From Protostelium mycophagum (lineage: Eukaryota; Evosea; Variosea; Protosteliida; Protosteliaceae), in the NCBI GenBank assembly GCA_002081555.1, contig MZNV01001007.1, forward strand, positions 1 through 60,973: a DNA stretch of 60,973 nt, read 5' to 3'. Both the position numbers and the translations under genes were made by a program. The notes beneath the pieces are model-generated. The model was not told the origin of the DNA. It saw only the letters and a list, made by a program, of their open reading frames with translations, and did not search any database. Below, piece after piece: positions 23,201-33,862 of the stretch. Position 1 is the stretch's first letter. Each line of letters begins with the position of its first letter.

Positions 23201-26200
23201 ATCCTTAGTATCAACCTCTGCCAAACTTCACCACCTTCCTCGCCCATCATGTGGATCTCATCAAGTACGACCCAGCTCAATTTTTTGATCCACCTCTCGT
23301 GCAAAGGGCTAAACAATAATATCTCGAGACCAGCAGGTGTGGTCAACAAAATCTGGCAGTTCTCCATGTTCTAAAAAATTTAATTTACAATTCATCACAA
23401 ATCAAAATGGACAGAAAAATCCAATTGAGGTAGAATTTTGCAACATTTTGTACATCAGAAACATCTGCCTTATTACCTTGCGATAATCGCGTGTGAATAC
23501 ACCACAGATGACTCCAGAATGCTTATATGTCTTTGAGAACCTGGCCAAGAGCTCTGCCTCCATCTGAGCAATCAACGCCTTTGTGGGTGCCACAAACACT
23601 GCCACTGAAGAGCTACGCGATATCAGGGTTTTAAATTTCAAATGAGCAGCTCACTCGTCACGTCTGAGGACTTTCTCCATCACATAGAAGGAAGCAAATG
23701 TTTTTCCAGAGGATGTCGCCGCACACACAAGAGCGGACTCTTCTGCATCAATGATATTTAAGAGTTTCAACTGCCAGTCATCTGGTCGGAATTGAACCCT
23801 GCGATTTTTCAAATTTTAAATTTTGGCGGGAAAATTACCTGGGGTCATCAATGGATCCAATAGGGCGTCTCAAGTTATAACTCATTGTAGTCAACTGAAA
23901 TAAGATCGAATCTGCAGATCTCCGAGATTTTGGTTTCTCTGAAGTCAGTTGGAGGTAGTCATGGAGATCTTCGGCCAGATCTGTTAGATCGATCGCCTTC
24001 GCGGCCTTGACCAGACTTTTCCGACAAGATTCTTTGACATCATCTACTACGCATGTTATGTCTGGTATTGCCCGAAGAACATGTTGTATGCGTCCAAAAG
24101 TAGTCTGCTTGATCTGCAATTAATGAGGATATAATAAACAGATAAGAATCTTCTGCAAGCTCACCTTCTCGGTATCTGCCTTTGGGTTACCTAAAAGCTG
24201 GTGGCCATGCTTTATGACTGTTGTGTACACTTCAAACCCCAAAGTATAATGTTTCAACTTGAAACATTCCTCAGCTCTGAGCAGCAACTTCTTCGTAATA
24301 TCGTCTTCTTTTTCCTGAGATCTTTGAGAATCAAATGATTCTGTAGACACCTACAGGGGCGCAAAGTGCTAATTCTTTTTTGTATTCCGCAATCATCTTA
24401 TTCAATCTAATTATCTCTGCTTTCATTCGGTTTTCCTCGATGTTTTGCATGGTGATTTGCTTCTTACTCATTTTCACTGGTTTTTGTTTTGTTTTTAAGG
24501 TGACAGGGGTGTTGTCTACAACGGAACCTAAATAGGTCCTGGTGATCTCCCGCGCTTTTTCTCTTTGTACAGCTCGATCTCTTTCCGGAGTTTGCGTGAT
24601 CAGGATCGGAGTTATCACTGAATTTTCGCGGAGATTTATGGCGTATTTCATGACTGCACTCTCTTGCTTCTGTACAAGCCACATCTTGTGAGGTGTCACG
24701 TTCTTCTTAAACATGTAATAATCGAGTGGATCGATTAGGGGTTTGTGACTGTGATGGTGGTAGTCTGCAGAATAGATTCTAGTGATGTTGTCCTCTTCCA
24801 CAGTTTTGTCTGGAAGAGCGAGTGCTGACGGTAATCAGAAATACAAAAAATCGGTACAATTATCACTCGTCAAAATGCTCTCGAAGAATTCGCCCTCTAA
24901 ACGGTTGGTGATGAGCTTCTTCTCTTTGACTTTGACCTCTTGCCTATATTGTGCAAAGTCGATCTACAACAGCTTCAGAAAATTCGAATTTAATTTTGAC
25001 AGAAATACTCGCCTCTTCTGACTGGGGCAAAGTCAAACCCTCAGCGCACCAGCCGAAATATTCGTCTCGTTTTTCCAAGTCGATGTTATGATAGACTGCG
25101 ACTGACGCGAATAATCTCCCGTCTACAATGTCGACAGCCTCTTTGGGGTCGTGATTTTCCTCGAAAATTTCTTCGGGAAAATCCCCAGCTATTCTGATGA
25201 CGTAATCCAAGAAATCTCCAAGAATTTTCCGGTGATCTGAATCGAAAAAATTCGGGGCAAAGATATGTACACGGGAATGGAGTGGTAGAGAAGCGTGAGC
25301 TTTAAGGTAGATGCAAAATATCTTGGAGAGCGTCACCACCTCTGATGACGTGTGATGACGTAATATATCTCTGATGATGGGGAGAAAGACCCGGACTCTG
25401 AACCCCCATTCAGCAGGGAGTCGCTCATCTACAACTGGTCAGTAGATTCGAGGAATGGGCTGTGCACAATGGAAGGTGATGCTTACGGTGGAGTTTAAAT
25501 ACTTCTTTTTTTGGTACCACTTCCTTTCCAGAAGAAGTATTCGCTTCCACACTTTTGTTGGCGGATGATGCACTGTACGCCAGCACCTTTGGCCCCTCGA
25601 ATGCGATACCTCGGAGGTCGATGATGGCACAACGAGATAGAAAGCAAAGTCGGAGTTGGTAATCATGCAATCTGGAAAGCCAGACATTTTCATCTTCGCT
25701 TTCAAAGATCACCACACAAAAAGCCGGCTGCGTGGGTCAGATTTCTTTCAAGAGCGTGATCGCACCTGGTGGAGATGAAGGAAGTCTTGCCAAGTGTCTT
25801 GGTCTTGAGGATTGATGATGGAGGGAAATTGATCGATGGAGATTCCTGATATCCTAGAGAGGTGCGAAATGATGGTTCGTCTGGCGAGTACCAACCATCC
25901 TTTTAAGAGGATCTCGAAATCATCACAAAAGAAGATCCGGAAGAGGATTTTACGTGTCTGAATGGGATCAACAAGGACAATCAATGTCGTGGTAGTACCT
26001 GAAGATGTTGCAGAAATCCCTCAATCTCGTACACGAGTGGGAGGATTTGGTGAAACACCTGACGTTTGTGTCTATTAAGACAATGGACGATCAGTGCTTC
26101 TCCTGATATCAAAACGACCTCTCCAGAAGAGCACTCGCTAGCGATGTTATCATAATAGAAATTGAAGGGGTTAGTGGGAGGTTCTTCACGTTCCATGTCA

Positions 26201-26269
26201 ACTTGAACGGTCAGACGGGTTTCAAAAAGATACCTTACCTTGGTCAACACAGGTCTCTCCGCTTTTCAT
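20261..26269 (-). CDS. DDX60: DDX60-like superfamily 2 RNA helicase
   Basis: DDX60 is a Ski2-like DExD/H-box RNA helicase, known in animals as a cytosolic cofactor of antiviral RNA sensing. The protein starts [10 protein letters not shown], with a 5' intron joining to [13 protein letters not shown]. Helicase motifs are intact: the Q-motif region [19 protein letters not shown], motif [35 protein letters not shown], motif Ib-like [15 protein letters not shown], motif II DEIH in [18 protein letters not shown], motif [11 protein letters not shown], motif [17 protein letters not shown] and motif [18 protein letters not shown]-terminal exons read [32 protein letters not shown] and [16 protein letters not shown], then [11 protein letters not shown] and a TGA at 20261-20263. 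All known catalytic motifs are present, so it should be an active enzyme. A degenerate partial copy lies tail to tail beyond its 3' end. Confidence 0.92.
21566..21610 (-). other. 45-nt intron containing TGATGACGTCATCA
   Basis: The intron lies between the exon holding helicase motif VI (RNFDSEG) and the next exon of DDX60. Here the palindrome sits near the 5' splice site, not the 3' site. Confidence 0.55.
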
Positions 26270-26275
26270 CTTGTT

Positions 26276-26546
26276 TTAGTGTTTTTTGTCCACAGCAAGA
26301 CCGTCCCAAATCCTGCAGCCCAAATGGCCCAAACGGACCCAATACCCAACTACAACGGTCTTTTCATCGGTTTGGGACTTCGGCATATACTTTTCCTCTG
26401 AATGCCAGATGTCTGGCCATTGGGAACGGACTCTCCTTGCACCGAACAACCGACTGCTTATTATTATACATACCGATTGTGAGGACGAGAATTTGTTTGG
26501 TGACCAAGCCACTCTTCAAGACAACGTCTCCTCCAATCTTAGGCAT
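26276..26546 (-). CDS. possible small membrane protein, exon structure uncertain
   Basis: An ATG at 26546 opens MPKIGGDVVLKSGLVTKQI followed by LVLTI and a possible intron. Downstream, in another frame after a TTGTAG acceptor, is a clean transmembrane helix, LGIGSVWAIWAAGFGTVLLW, with a basic tail KNTKTR and a stop. That architecture is typical of tiny mitochondrial inner-membrane subunits, but I recognise no family, and the joins do not keep one clear frame. It lies in the 624-bp divergent spacer between DDX60 and glutamine synthetase. The rest of the spacer holds the palindrome TGACGTCA at 26754-26761. Confidence 0.25.
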
Positions 26547-26892
26547 CCTCTTTATGAACTTGCAAACTTATATCCGTAATTTCAGCAGCCAGCTGAGCGG
26601 GAGCAACCAAGAATGTGCTGAGCGGGATGGGTGAATGTTCACGATCATGTAAAGATGAATCACCTAGTAAAATTTCACCTCTTTATAATTATCTGGAATT
26701 CAGTGCAACATTCTTCTGACTTGCATGTACACTGTATTTGTGATGACGTCACAGGTACCGGGTAATTAAATTAAATCTGGGGGATTAATTCTGAATTCCG
26801 TGACTTTCCGAGGACGGAACATTTGACACTTGTTTCGGAGAATTTTTTCTTTTCAGAAGGTTTCAGTTCCCACTTTGGCACAAAAGAACAAC

Positions 26893-29800
26893 ATGCTGTC
26901 CAACAGACTGAGAGCACTAGATTTAGTCACCAACAGACGCCCTGCACCAGCAAGCTTCACCTGGTAACTTCTTTTTGTTTCAATTGTGGTATGTAATTTC
27001 TAACATTGATTCAAAACAGTGATACGGTCGAAGAAATATGGGAGCAAGATGTCTTTAACGATGCAGAATTGAAAAAAAGGTTGATACCCACAAGTTATGA
27101 GAAATTCAAAAGCATATTGACACACGGTGGCGTTTTAGACGCTGAACTGGCTGATCAGGTACCTTTATAACATCAAAATCTGAGTGGATCACATTTTTAT
27201 CATCTTAGGTCGCCTCTGCAATGAAAGAGTGGGCATTGGCAAAAGGAGCAACACATTTCACTCACTGGTTTCAACCTCTCACAGGTCTGACTGCAGAGAA
27301 GCATGATTCTTTCATCAACTTGAAAGGAGAGAGCTATTCTAAGCACGTGGTCATGAACTTCTCTGGAAAGCAATTGGTCAAGGTGATTTCTGGCAGACAT
27401 TGATTATCATCATAAACAAAGAATCCTCAATGAGCCCGAAAGATCAACAATTCTTTCTGGCACAGCAATATTTCATCAACGTAGTTTTGGCATTCTTGAC
27501 ACGGTACAGGGTGAGCCAGATGCGAGCAGCTTTCCAAATGGAGGTATAAGAACTACTTTCGAGGCGAGAGGATACACAGCATGGGTATGTATCATCATCA
27601 GCCTGCAAGTGTCGTTTTCAGCACGCGCCATTGTGCGTAAAAACTGATCACTCCTCCGTACTTCCTCGAAAAGCAAGATCCAATGTGATTACAACGATCT
27701 GTTCTGTGATTACAGAACACTCTTTTCGATTCATCATTGATGCCATGTTCGATTGAAACCGATTCATTTTGGTCCTACCTCTGACATGTGAAGGACATGA
27801 CATCACCCTCTTTCATGAGACATGGAGCTAATGGATCCTACTTGTGCATTCCATCTGCTTTCGCTTCTTGGACTGGCGAAGCGCTCGACACAAAAACACC
27901 ACTGTTAAGAAGGTGATCACTTCACATGTAAATTTATTTTCAAACCACTCTGGTCGTCTTTCACCGAAATAATATTCGAAAGAAGAATTGAATTTTATTG
28001 TTCTTTTTATGTATATAACAAAAAAAGTATATTCACTGTATTTTTATTCAAACTGAGGATGATAGTAACGATGCTGTGAACAAAGCGGCCCTTCGTGTGT
28101 TAGATATTTTGGGATTGGACCGAGATGCGACATCTGTCCACTCAAATCTCGGTGTAGAACAGGAGTTCTTCGTGATCGACAGAGGATTCTACAACGCCAG
28201 GTTTCATATTTTATTATTTCAATGATATAAATTGAAAAAAATAGACCGGATCTACAAACAGCCGGCAGATCGGTCCTGGGAGCCACCCCTTCAAAAGGTA
28301 AGTATTGATTAAAACACTATTCTACAATTGTGAAAATCATCTGAGAACAACAGGACAACAGATGGAGGACCATTACTTTGGAAAAGTGGAGCCCAGAATG
28401 CTTGCCTTCATGCAAGATGTAGAATGGAGGCTCTGGAGACTCGGAGTCCCCACTACAACCCGCCACAACGAAGTGGCCCCGTCCCAGTACGAGCTCGCCC
28501 CCATTTTCGAATCGACTTCTGTGGCCGTCGATCACAACATGATCATGATGGAGGTGAGACACGTCATCATCGATCATGGCCCAAACTCATTGTGATCTAC
28601 AACGGCTCAATTTTTATTCGGCACAAATATTTCTTCCGTCTCAATCCTTTGAGACGTTTCCATAAAAAAATCTGTTTCTTAAAACCAGAGGATCACCAAA
28701 CATGTACACAAAGACATCATGAACACTCAAATGATACATCCAAAATTTTACATGACATCAATCACTTGTATGAAACCAGCGATTTATCCTTCTAGATTCT
28801 GAAGGAAACCGCTAGAGATCATGACCTTGCCTGCCTTCTGCACGAGAAGCCATTTGCGGGTAAGTCTCACTCATGTCATATTTATATTTATTTATAAATG
28901 AAAATAGGTATCAATGGATCCGGAAAGCACAACAACTGGTCATTGTGCACCAACACCGGAGTCAATTTGATGGAGCCTGGAAGTATGCCCCAGCACAACA
29001 TCCGATTCTTGGTCTTCTGCGCCGCTGCTGTCAGGACCGTTTCCGTACACGGTAGATTTCACCGAATTTTCAAGTTATTTTCTCCGAGTTTCTTCAGAAA
29101 TCTCATCATTTTTGGCGCCTCTTTCGGTGATTTGATTTTCAAACAGGAGACTTGCTAAGAATATCTGTCGCAAACCCCGGAAACGAACACAGGCTTGGAG
29201 CAAATGAGGCTCCTCCCGCCATTATCTCCGTATTTCTGGGCGACCAAATCGACGAAGTGAGGATTCAATTTATAAAAGTTTATTCTGCGACTTCACTGCT
29301 GGATGTTTTTCGCAACCAAAATATGTTTATAAATAGACCACAATTCTCTTATCATAAAAGAATTGAAAGAAAACAGGTGATTGAAGAGATCGTGACACCC
29401 AATGACAGCCGCAAACCCACATCCAGGCCCTCAAAATTGAACCTTGGAGTTACAGCGTTGCCACCGTTACCAAAAGATGCGTCTGACCGTAATCGCACAT
29501 CTCCTTTTGCTTTCACTGGAAACAAGGTATTTTTTATGATTTGAATAAATTAAATATATTTCATATAAATTTATAACTTTTTCAAATTCTAATTTTAATT
29601 ACCTGATGAACAAAAGTTTGAATTCAGGGCTGTCGGATCCAGCCAGAGTTGCGCCAGGCCAATCACGTTCTTGAACACTGCCATGGCAGAGTCTCTCGAT
29701 TTCATCGCCGAGAAGTTGACGAAAGCATTGGAGAAGACCCCCGAACAACTCCGTAATGACGTCATATTACGCGTGAGTTTCACTCTGATGTGATTTTTAT

Positions 29801-30787
29801 TTTTCTGATTTTTAAAAGGTCGTGGGAGATGTTTTTAGAGAACACAGAAAGTGAGTGAAATTTCTGTCATTTTTCTCGTAAATTTCGTGTATAATTTCAT
29901 CTCTACGAAACATTTTCATTTTGATGCGACGCTGATGTTGTAGGGTGGTATTCTCTGGTAACGGTTACTCCAAAGAATGGGCCGATGAAGCCACCGGCAG
30001 AGAGCTATGGAACTTGAAGACACTTCCCGACGCAGTGCAACAGCTCACTTCCGAGAAGAACTCAAAACTGTTCTCTGATGCAGGTGCGGTAGATTTATTC
30101 GAGTACAGATGTCTGTGAGTTTTTGGTGCTTGGTTTGCACTTTTGGTGATCTGCTGCAATTGCCGCAAACGCAATGCACTTGATAGTTTCTGTCAAACAA
30201 AATTAATTCGTCCAAAATAATACCGAGTATTCAATAGTCTACAGGTGTTTTCAATCAATCAGAACTGGCCGCACAGCAGTCCACCATGTACGAACACTTC
30301 TGCAAGCACATGATGATTGAGGCCGAGGTGTTGTACGAGATGTGCTCTTCTGCTGTTTTACCCACCGCTTTTGGTTACAAAAAATCAGTCGGAGACAGCA
30401 TTGACCAGTCCCAAAAGGTTTGTTTCTCCAAGTGAATTTGCATCAAAGTGTTTTTTGTAGTGACAAGATTCCGAACTTTGATTCTTTTATTCATAGTTGA
30501 TTTTCTTGTGGCAGAATTTTGAATACAAAACACAGGCACAGTCCTCTTTCCTCAACAAGGTATCCAACCTGATCAACAACTTGCTCGTTGCACTTGACGA
30601 GCTCGAGAAAGCCATCGAACATTCCAAGAAGTCAGAAGAAGACCTCCACGCTCATGCCGTATACTGCAGAGGTCCTCTTACTGACGCAATGGAACAGACT
30701 AGAACTGCTTCTGATGCATTGGAGAGAGTTATTCCTGACAACTTGTGGCCATTCCCCAAGTACAGCGAGATGCTCTTCTTTAAATAA
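26893..30787 (+). CDS. glnN: glutamine synthetase type III
   Basis: It makes glutamine from glutamate, ammonia and ATP. The type III signature is clear: [13 protein letters not shown] then [29 protein letters not shown] near the conserved Glu site, [29 protein letters not shown]-like text, [80 protein letters not shown] and a C-terminus [13 protein letters not shown]. Start Met is at 26893, giving [19 protein letters not shown]; the stop TAA at 30785-30787 overlaps an AATAAA. About a dozen introns interrupt it. Type III enzymes occur in bacteria and in patchy eukaryotic groups such as amoebae and stramenopiles, so the presence informs taxonomy. Confidence 0.95.
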
Positions 30788-30802
30788 ATTTGCAGTGGTG
30801 GT

Positions 30803-30895
30803 GAAACATTTGAATTTTGAACTTACATTGGTGGTCTCTATGCGGTTGTAACTGTGAATACCGTGAGCGACCATTCTGGATCCTTTCAAGAATAG
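30803..30895 (-). pseudogene. fragment of the 3' end of the secreted-protein gene
   Basis: On the minus strand this reads MVAHGIHSYNRIETTN followed by a donor GTAAGT and intron-like AAAATTCAAAT. It closely matches 4640-4740, which reads VVAHGVHGYDYIEISP and runs into the same intron start. The similarity spans the exon-intron junction over some 85 nt. It lies in the 156-bp gap between the ends of glutamine synthetase and the two-TM gene. Either a DNA-level duplicate or a leftover of a lost paralogue. Confidence 0.6.
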
Positions 30896-30943
30896 ATTGC
30901 TGCACGGCAGCATTTCTCCAATCAACTATTACAAACATTTTCT

Positions 30944-31892
30944 TTATTCTTGCGAGAATTGATGATGTTCCTGCATGAGAGTACCGTATCCTTCTGATGA
31001 TAATGAGGCCCTGACACCAAACGTCTTTTCGAGTTGTTTGCCGCTGATGCCGTAATATTTTCGGATGGGTCGAGGCCTTCCAGAGATAAATGCAAATGTT
31101 GCACAAACCAAGAAGCAGATGGAAATACCGCCAATGATGAGCCCTAAAGCCCAAGCATTGCCTCTGTAGACTTTCAATACTTGAAAGGAATTTTCGTATT
31201 TAATATTTATAATATCGTCGAAAGCTTCTTTGGCGCCTCCGCAGTTGAAGAGTGCGCGGAGAAATCATCAATTTAATGAAAAATAGAATGGAATTAGGAA
31301 GTTCACCCTGTGATGCCATATTCATCACCGATCATCTGATCACAATCACCATTTCCAGAATATTTCATTCCATTGATGGTGATCGTTATTCTTGGGGTCT
31401 GGGGTGTTGGGCTCAAAAATGAGATGAATGTGGAGCCCCGACATGTTGTTTGTGTGATTGAAGTCTCATTCACTGTTAGATTATGAGCGGCGAAAGGTTG
31501 TCCGTTGAAATCCCTTCTGAATTGCACGAGCAGTCTGTTATGTCCGAGATCTTCGGCTGTAATTTGATACTTGACCAGAGGATAAATGCGAAATGAATCG
31601 ACCCTGAAGGTGGTGGATCCTGTGTCCGTGATAGTTATCACACGAGAACTGGTACTGGCTGGTGATTGTGACCATGCCATTCCAGCTGGCAGACGATAAG
31701 GATCAGAACCAACTCCAACAGGTTGAGCAGAAGCTGACCTGAGGAGAACTCCATGTCTATCTTTCTCACATCTTTTTGAAAGTTGCGATTCAGATACCAA
31801 GGGACAAGTATTGAGGATATCAATAGGAGTAAGGCAACCACTAAGAAGATGGATCCAAGTGTTCTGGAGGTATTCCATTGTTGAAAGACCAT
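30944..31892 (-). CDS. two-pass membrane protein, unrecognised
   Basis: Start at 31892 gives MVFQQWNTSRTLGSIF, then a strong N-terminal helix FLVVALLLLISSILVPWYL. An intron of about 50 nt joins KIDMEFSS to AGMAWSQSPAST. The middle is a beta-rich, probably extracytosolic domain of about 130 residues with NLT and NET glycosylation sites and three cysteines. Near the C-terminus is a second helix, ALGLIIGGISICFLVCATFA, then the basic SGRPRPIRKYYG and a cytosolic tail ending HHQFSQE. Stop TAA at 30944-30946. The layout suggests a surface protein held by a signal anchor and a TM segment. Its nearest upstream neighbour on the same strand is the chitosanase, 104 bp away. Confidence 0.7.
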
Positions 31893-31996
31893 GATGGTCT
31901 TTGGTGGGCGGAAAAATAACAACGTCAAATGAGGCAAGTCGGAATTGGCGACTTTGCGCGAATTTGAAGGGTGAGGTTTATTTGCAGCAGAATAGT

Positions 31997-33380
31997 TTAG
32001 ACGGGGGAGCAGGTGACGGTCATGGGGTTACCACCATTCTCCAGCATCTTGACAGTGTTTCCTGCACACAATCAGCTCGGTGCAACGCAGTATGATACGA
32101 ATGTCAATGATCAAGAATTTAACTCACCGGTCATACCAGCACCGTTATTGTTGAGTATGTAAGCCCATGAGGTGGTTCTACATCAATCAGCCCCTTTCTC
32201 CATCTGCAAATGCATCTACAACTCACCTGTACAGAGTTCCCTCCCAGCCTCCATCAGGGGAGGTCTGAAGGACCCACTTTCGTCTGTTGTTGAAGGCTCT
32301 ACCCCAGTCCAATTGTGACTGGTCAGAGTTGGTGGGGTCACCCTTCTGCTGCTTAGTCCACTTGGCGATTCCGGAGACGCTGTAAGGTCCATCACCATCA
32401 CCTTGCATGATGTTGGTGTCGTAGAACATCGCGCGGACCAGAGGGCTGGTGATCTTGAAGCGAGTGGCGAGCTAATATGTTTCAATTACATTCCATCTAT
32501 AACGTAAAATTTGTTTTTTTAATTTAAATGTAAACACTTGCAGTTGGATAGAAGCTATAGGGAATATCTCACATTTTGGGAGTTGTCGTAATATTGGTAG
32601 TCGACGTACTCTACTTCAGCCTTCTTGAATCTCTGCAACTTGCATTCCTGCAACTCGTCAATTGACCATCTACAACAGGATATTGCAGATAGACCCACCT
32701 GACGCCAGGCATCACAATATCCGCTGATGTCCTTGTCGGTATTTAGGGCAGATTTGATCTGGCCCATCAACTTGGTGAAGTTGTTGTTTCCATACTTGTT
32801 GCCATAGTTGGTGAGGAACTCAAGTGCGTCTCCATCACGAGTTGTGAATCCTGGGAATCCTGCGGTGATTCCGTGCTTGTCGTTCTGCCAGCCGCAGTAG
32901 CAGTATTGCAAGTTGGGAGTAGAGTTTTCGAATACAGAGGTGATCTTGAGTGTCAGGTCTTTTTGGCAAGGTGTCTGACCTGAAAAATTTCAGAATGTTT
33001 TTGTGATGATGGAAATTTCATCTCAAGATATGTGTGAAAAATGACACCTGAGCTTCCACCATTATTGCCGCCGTTTCCTCCATTTCCAGAAGAGCCAGAA
33101 GTGGAGGAGCCAGAAGAACTTGAGGTTGTAGAACTCCAGCAGCCAGATTTGCATCCTTTATCAGTGGAGCAGTAATCTGCGGTGTTTCCACAGCTGCAAA
33201 AACTTAGCTCATACAACAATAAAGCAGACTCACTATCCCCATTGACTGCAGCACTGCGGATTTGTCAGTGATATAGATAAAAACATGATCATCCCACCGG
33301 CTCACTGCCGCCGCAGCCGCAATTCTGTGCCAAAGAGGCAATGATCAGAGAGATGAAGAGAAGGAGCTTGATGCCAGCCA
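31997..33380 (-). CDS. secreted GH46 chitosanase with a cysteine-rich N-terminal module
   Basis: Start at 33380 gives the signal peptide MAGIKLLLFISLIIASLAQ. Next is a short cysteine-rich segment, CGNTADYCSTDKGCKSGC, like a hevein-type chitin-binding (CBM18) module, then a Ser/Gly linker. The catalytic part matches GH46 chitosanase: LKITSVFENSTPNLQY with the expected catalytic Glu, then ITAGFPGFTTRDGDALEFL with the Asp region, and LVRAMFYDTNIMQGDGDG. A 45-nt intron joins GYCDAWRQ to LQECKLQRFKKAEVEY. It ends MLENGGNPMTVTCSPV with TAA at 31997-31999. GH46 enzymes cut chitosan and are mainly bacterial with some fungal and algal-virus members, so eukaryotic possession may reflect old transfer. 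It would act outside the cell or in a food vacuole. Confidence 0.82.
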
Positions 33381-33862
33381 TGTCCAAGGAAAAATGAACA
33401 AGAAGAACGACAAGATAGAAGTTGAAAAGCCGGCAGAATTGTATGACATTGGTTGCCGCGTAAGGATAGATAACCGTGAATCTTACCTTTATTAACGTAA
33501 GATGTAATAATTATACTAACCACAAGCTGTGCTTTTTGACAAATGACATTTTTGACACAAGTTCTCGGGGACCCCTATGGTGACTGACCCCGGCGGAGTT
33601 TTCGACAACTCCAGAATCAAGCAGTTTTCTTCCAATTTTCAGAAAATTCTCAAAAAAATTCTGAGAATTTTAGCTCATCTCGCTGTGAAGAGGGGCAAGC
33701 CTATTCCGGGAATTTTCTTGGGTCCTGTGTACAAGAGGACTTCTCATTGTCGACACAAGTTGTTTTCCCACCAGACTGTCATCGCAAATCGTCTGACAGG
33801 TGACACATCTCCCACAATCTCGAAAACCTGCAGATTCACCCAAAGAGCACGTTTATTTCACT
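33381..33862. other. intergenic stretch without a supported gene
   Basis: This is the 5' flank of the chitosanase and the 3' flank of the ITFG2 gene. A plus-strand frame of 114 codons runs from 33577 into the ITFG2 last exon, but it matches nothing and is probably chance. No other feature is seen. Confidence 0.5.

Noticed and set aside
32669-32697. 29-nt intron GTGGGT...GTTGTAG in the chitosanase
   Set aside because: Removing 29 nt breaks the frame. A 45-nt intron from the same donor to GACGAG keeps it and fits the GH46 pattern.
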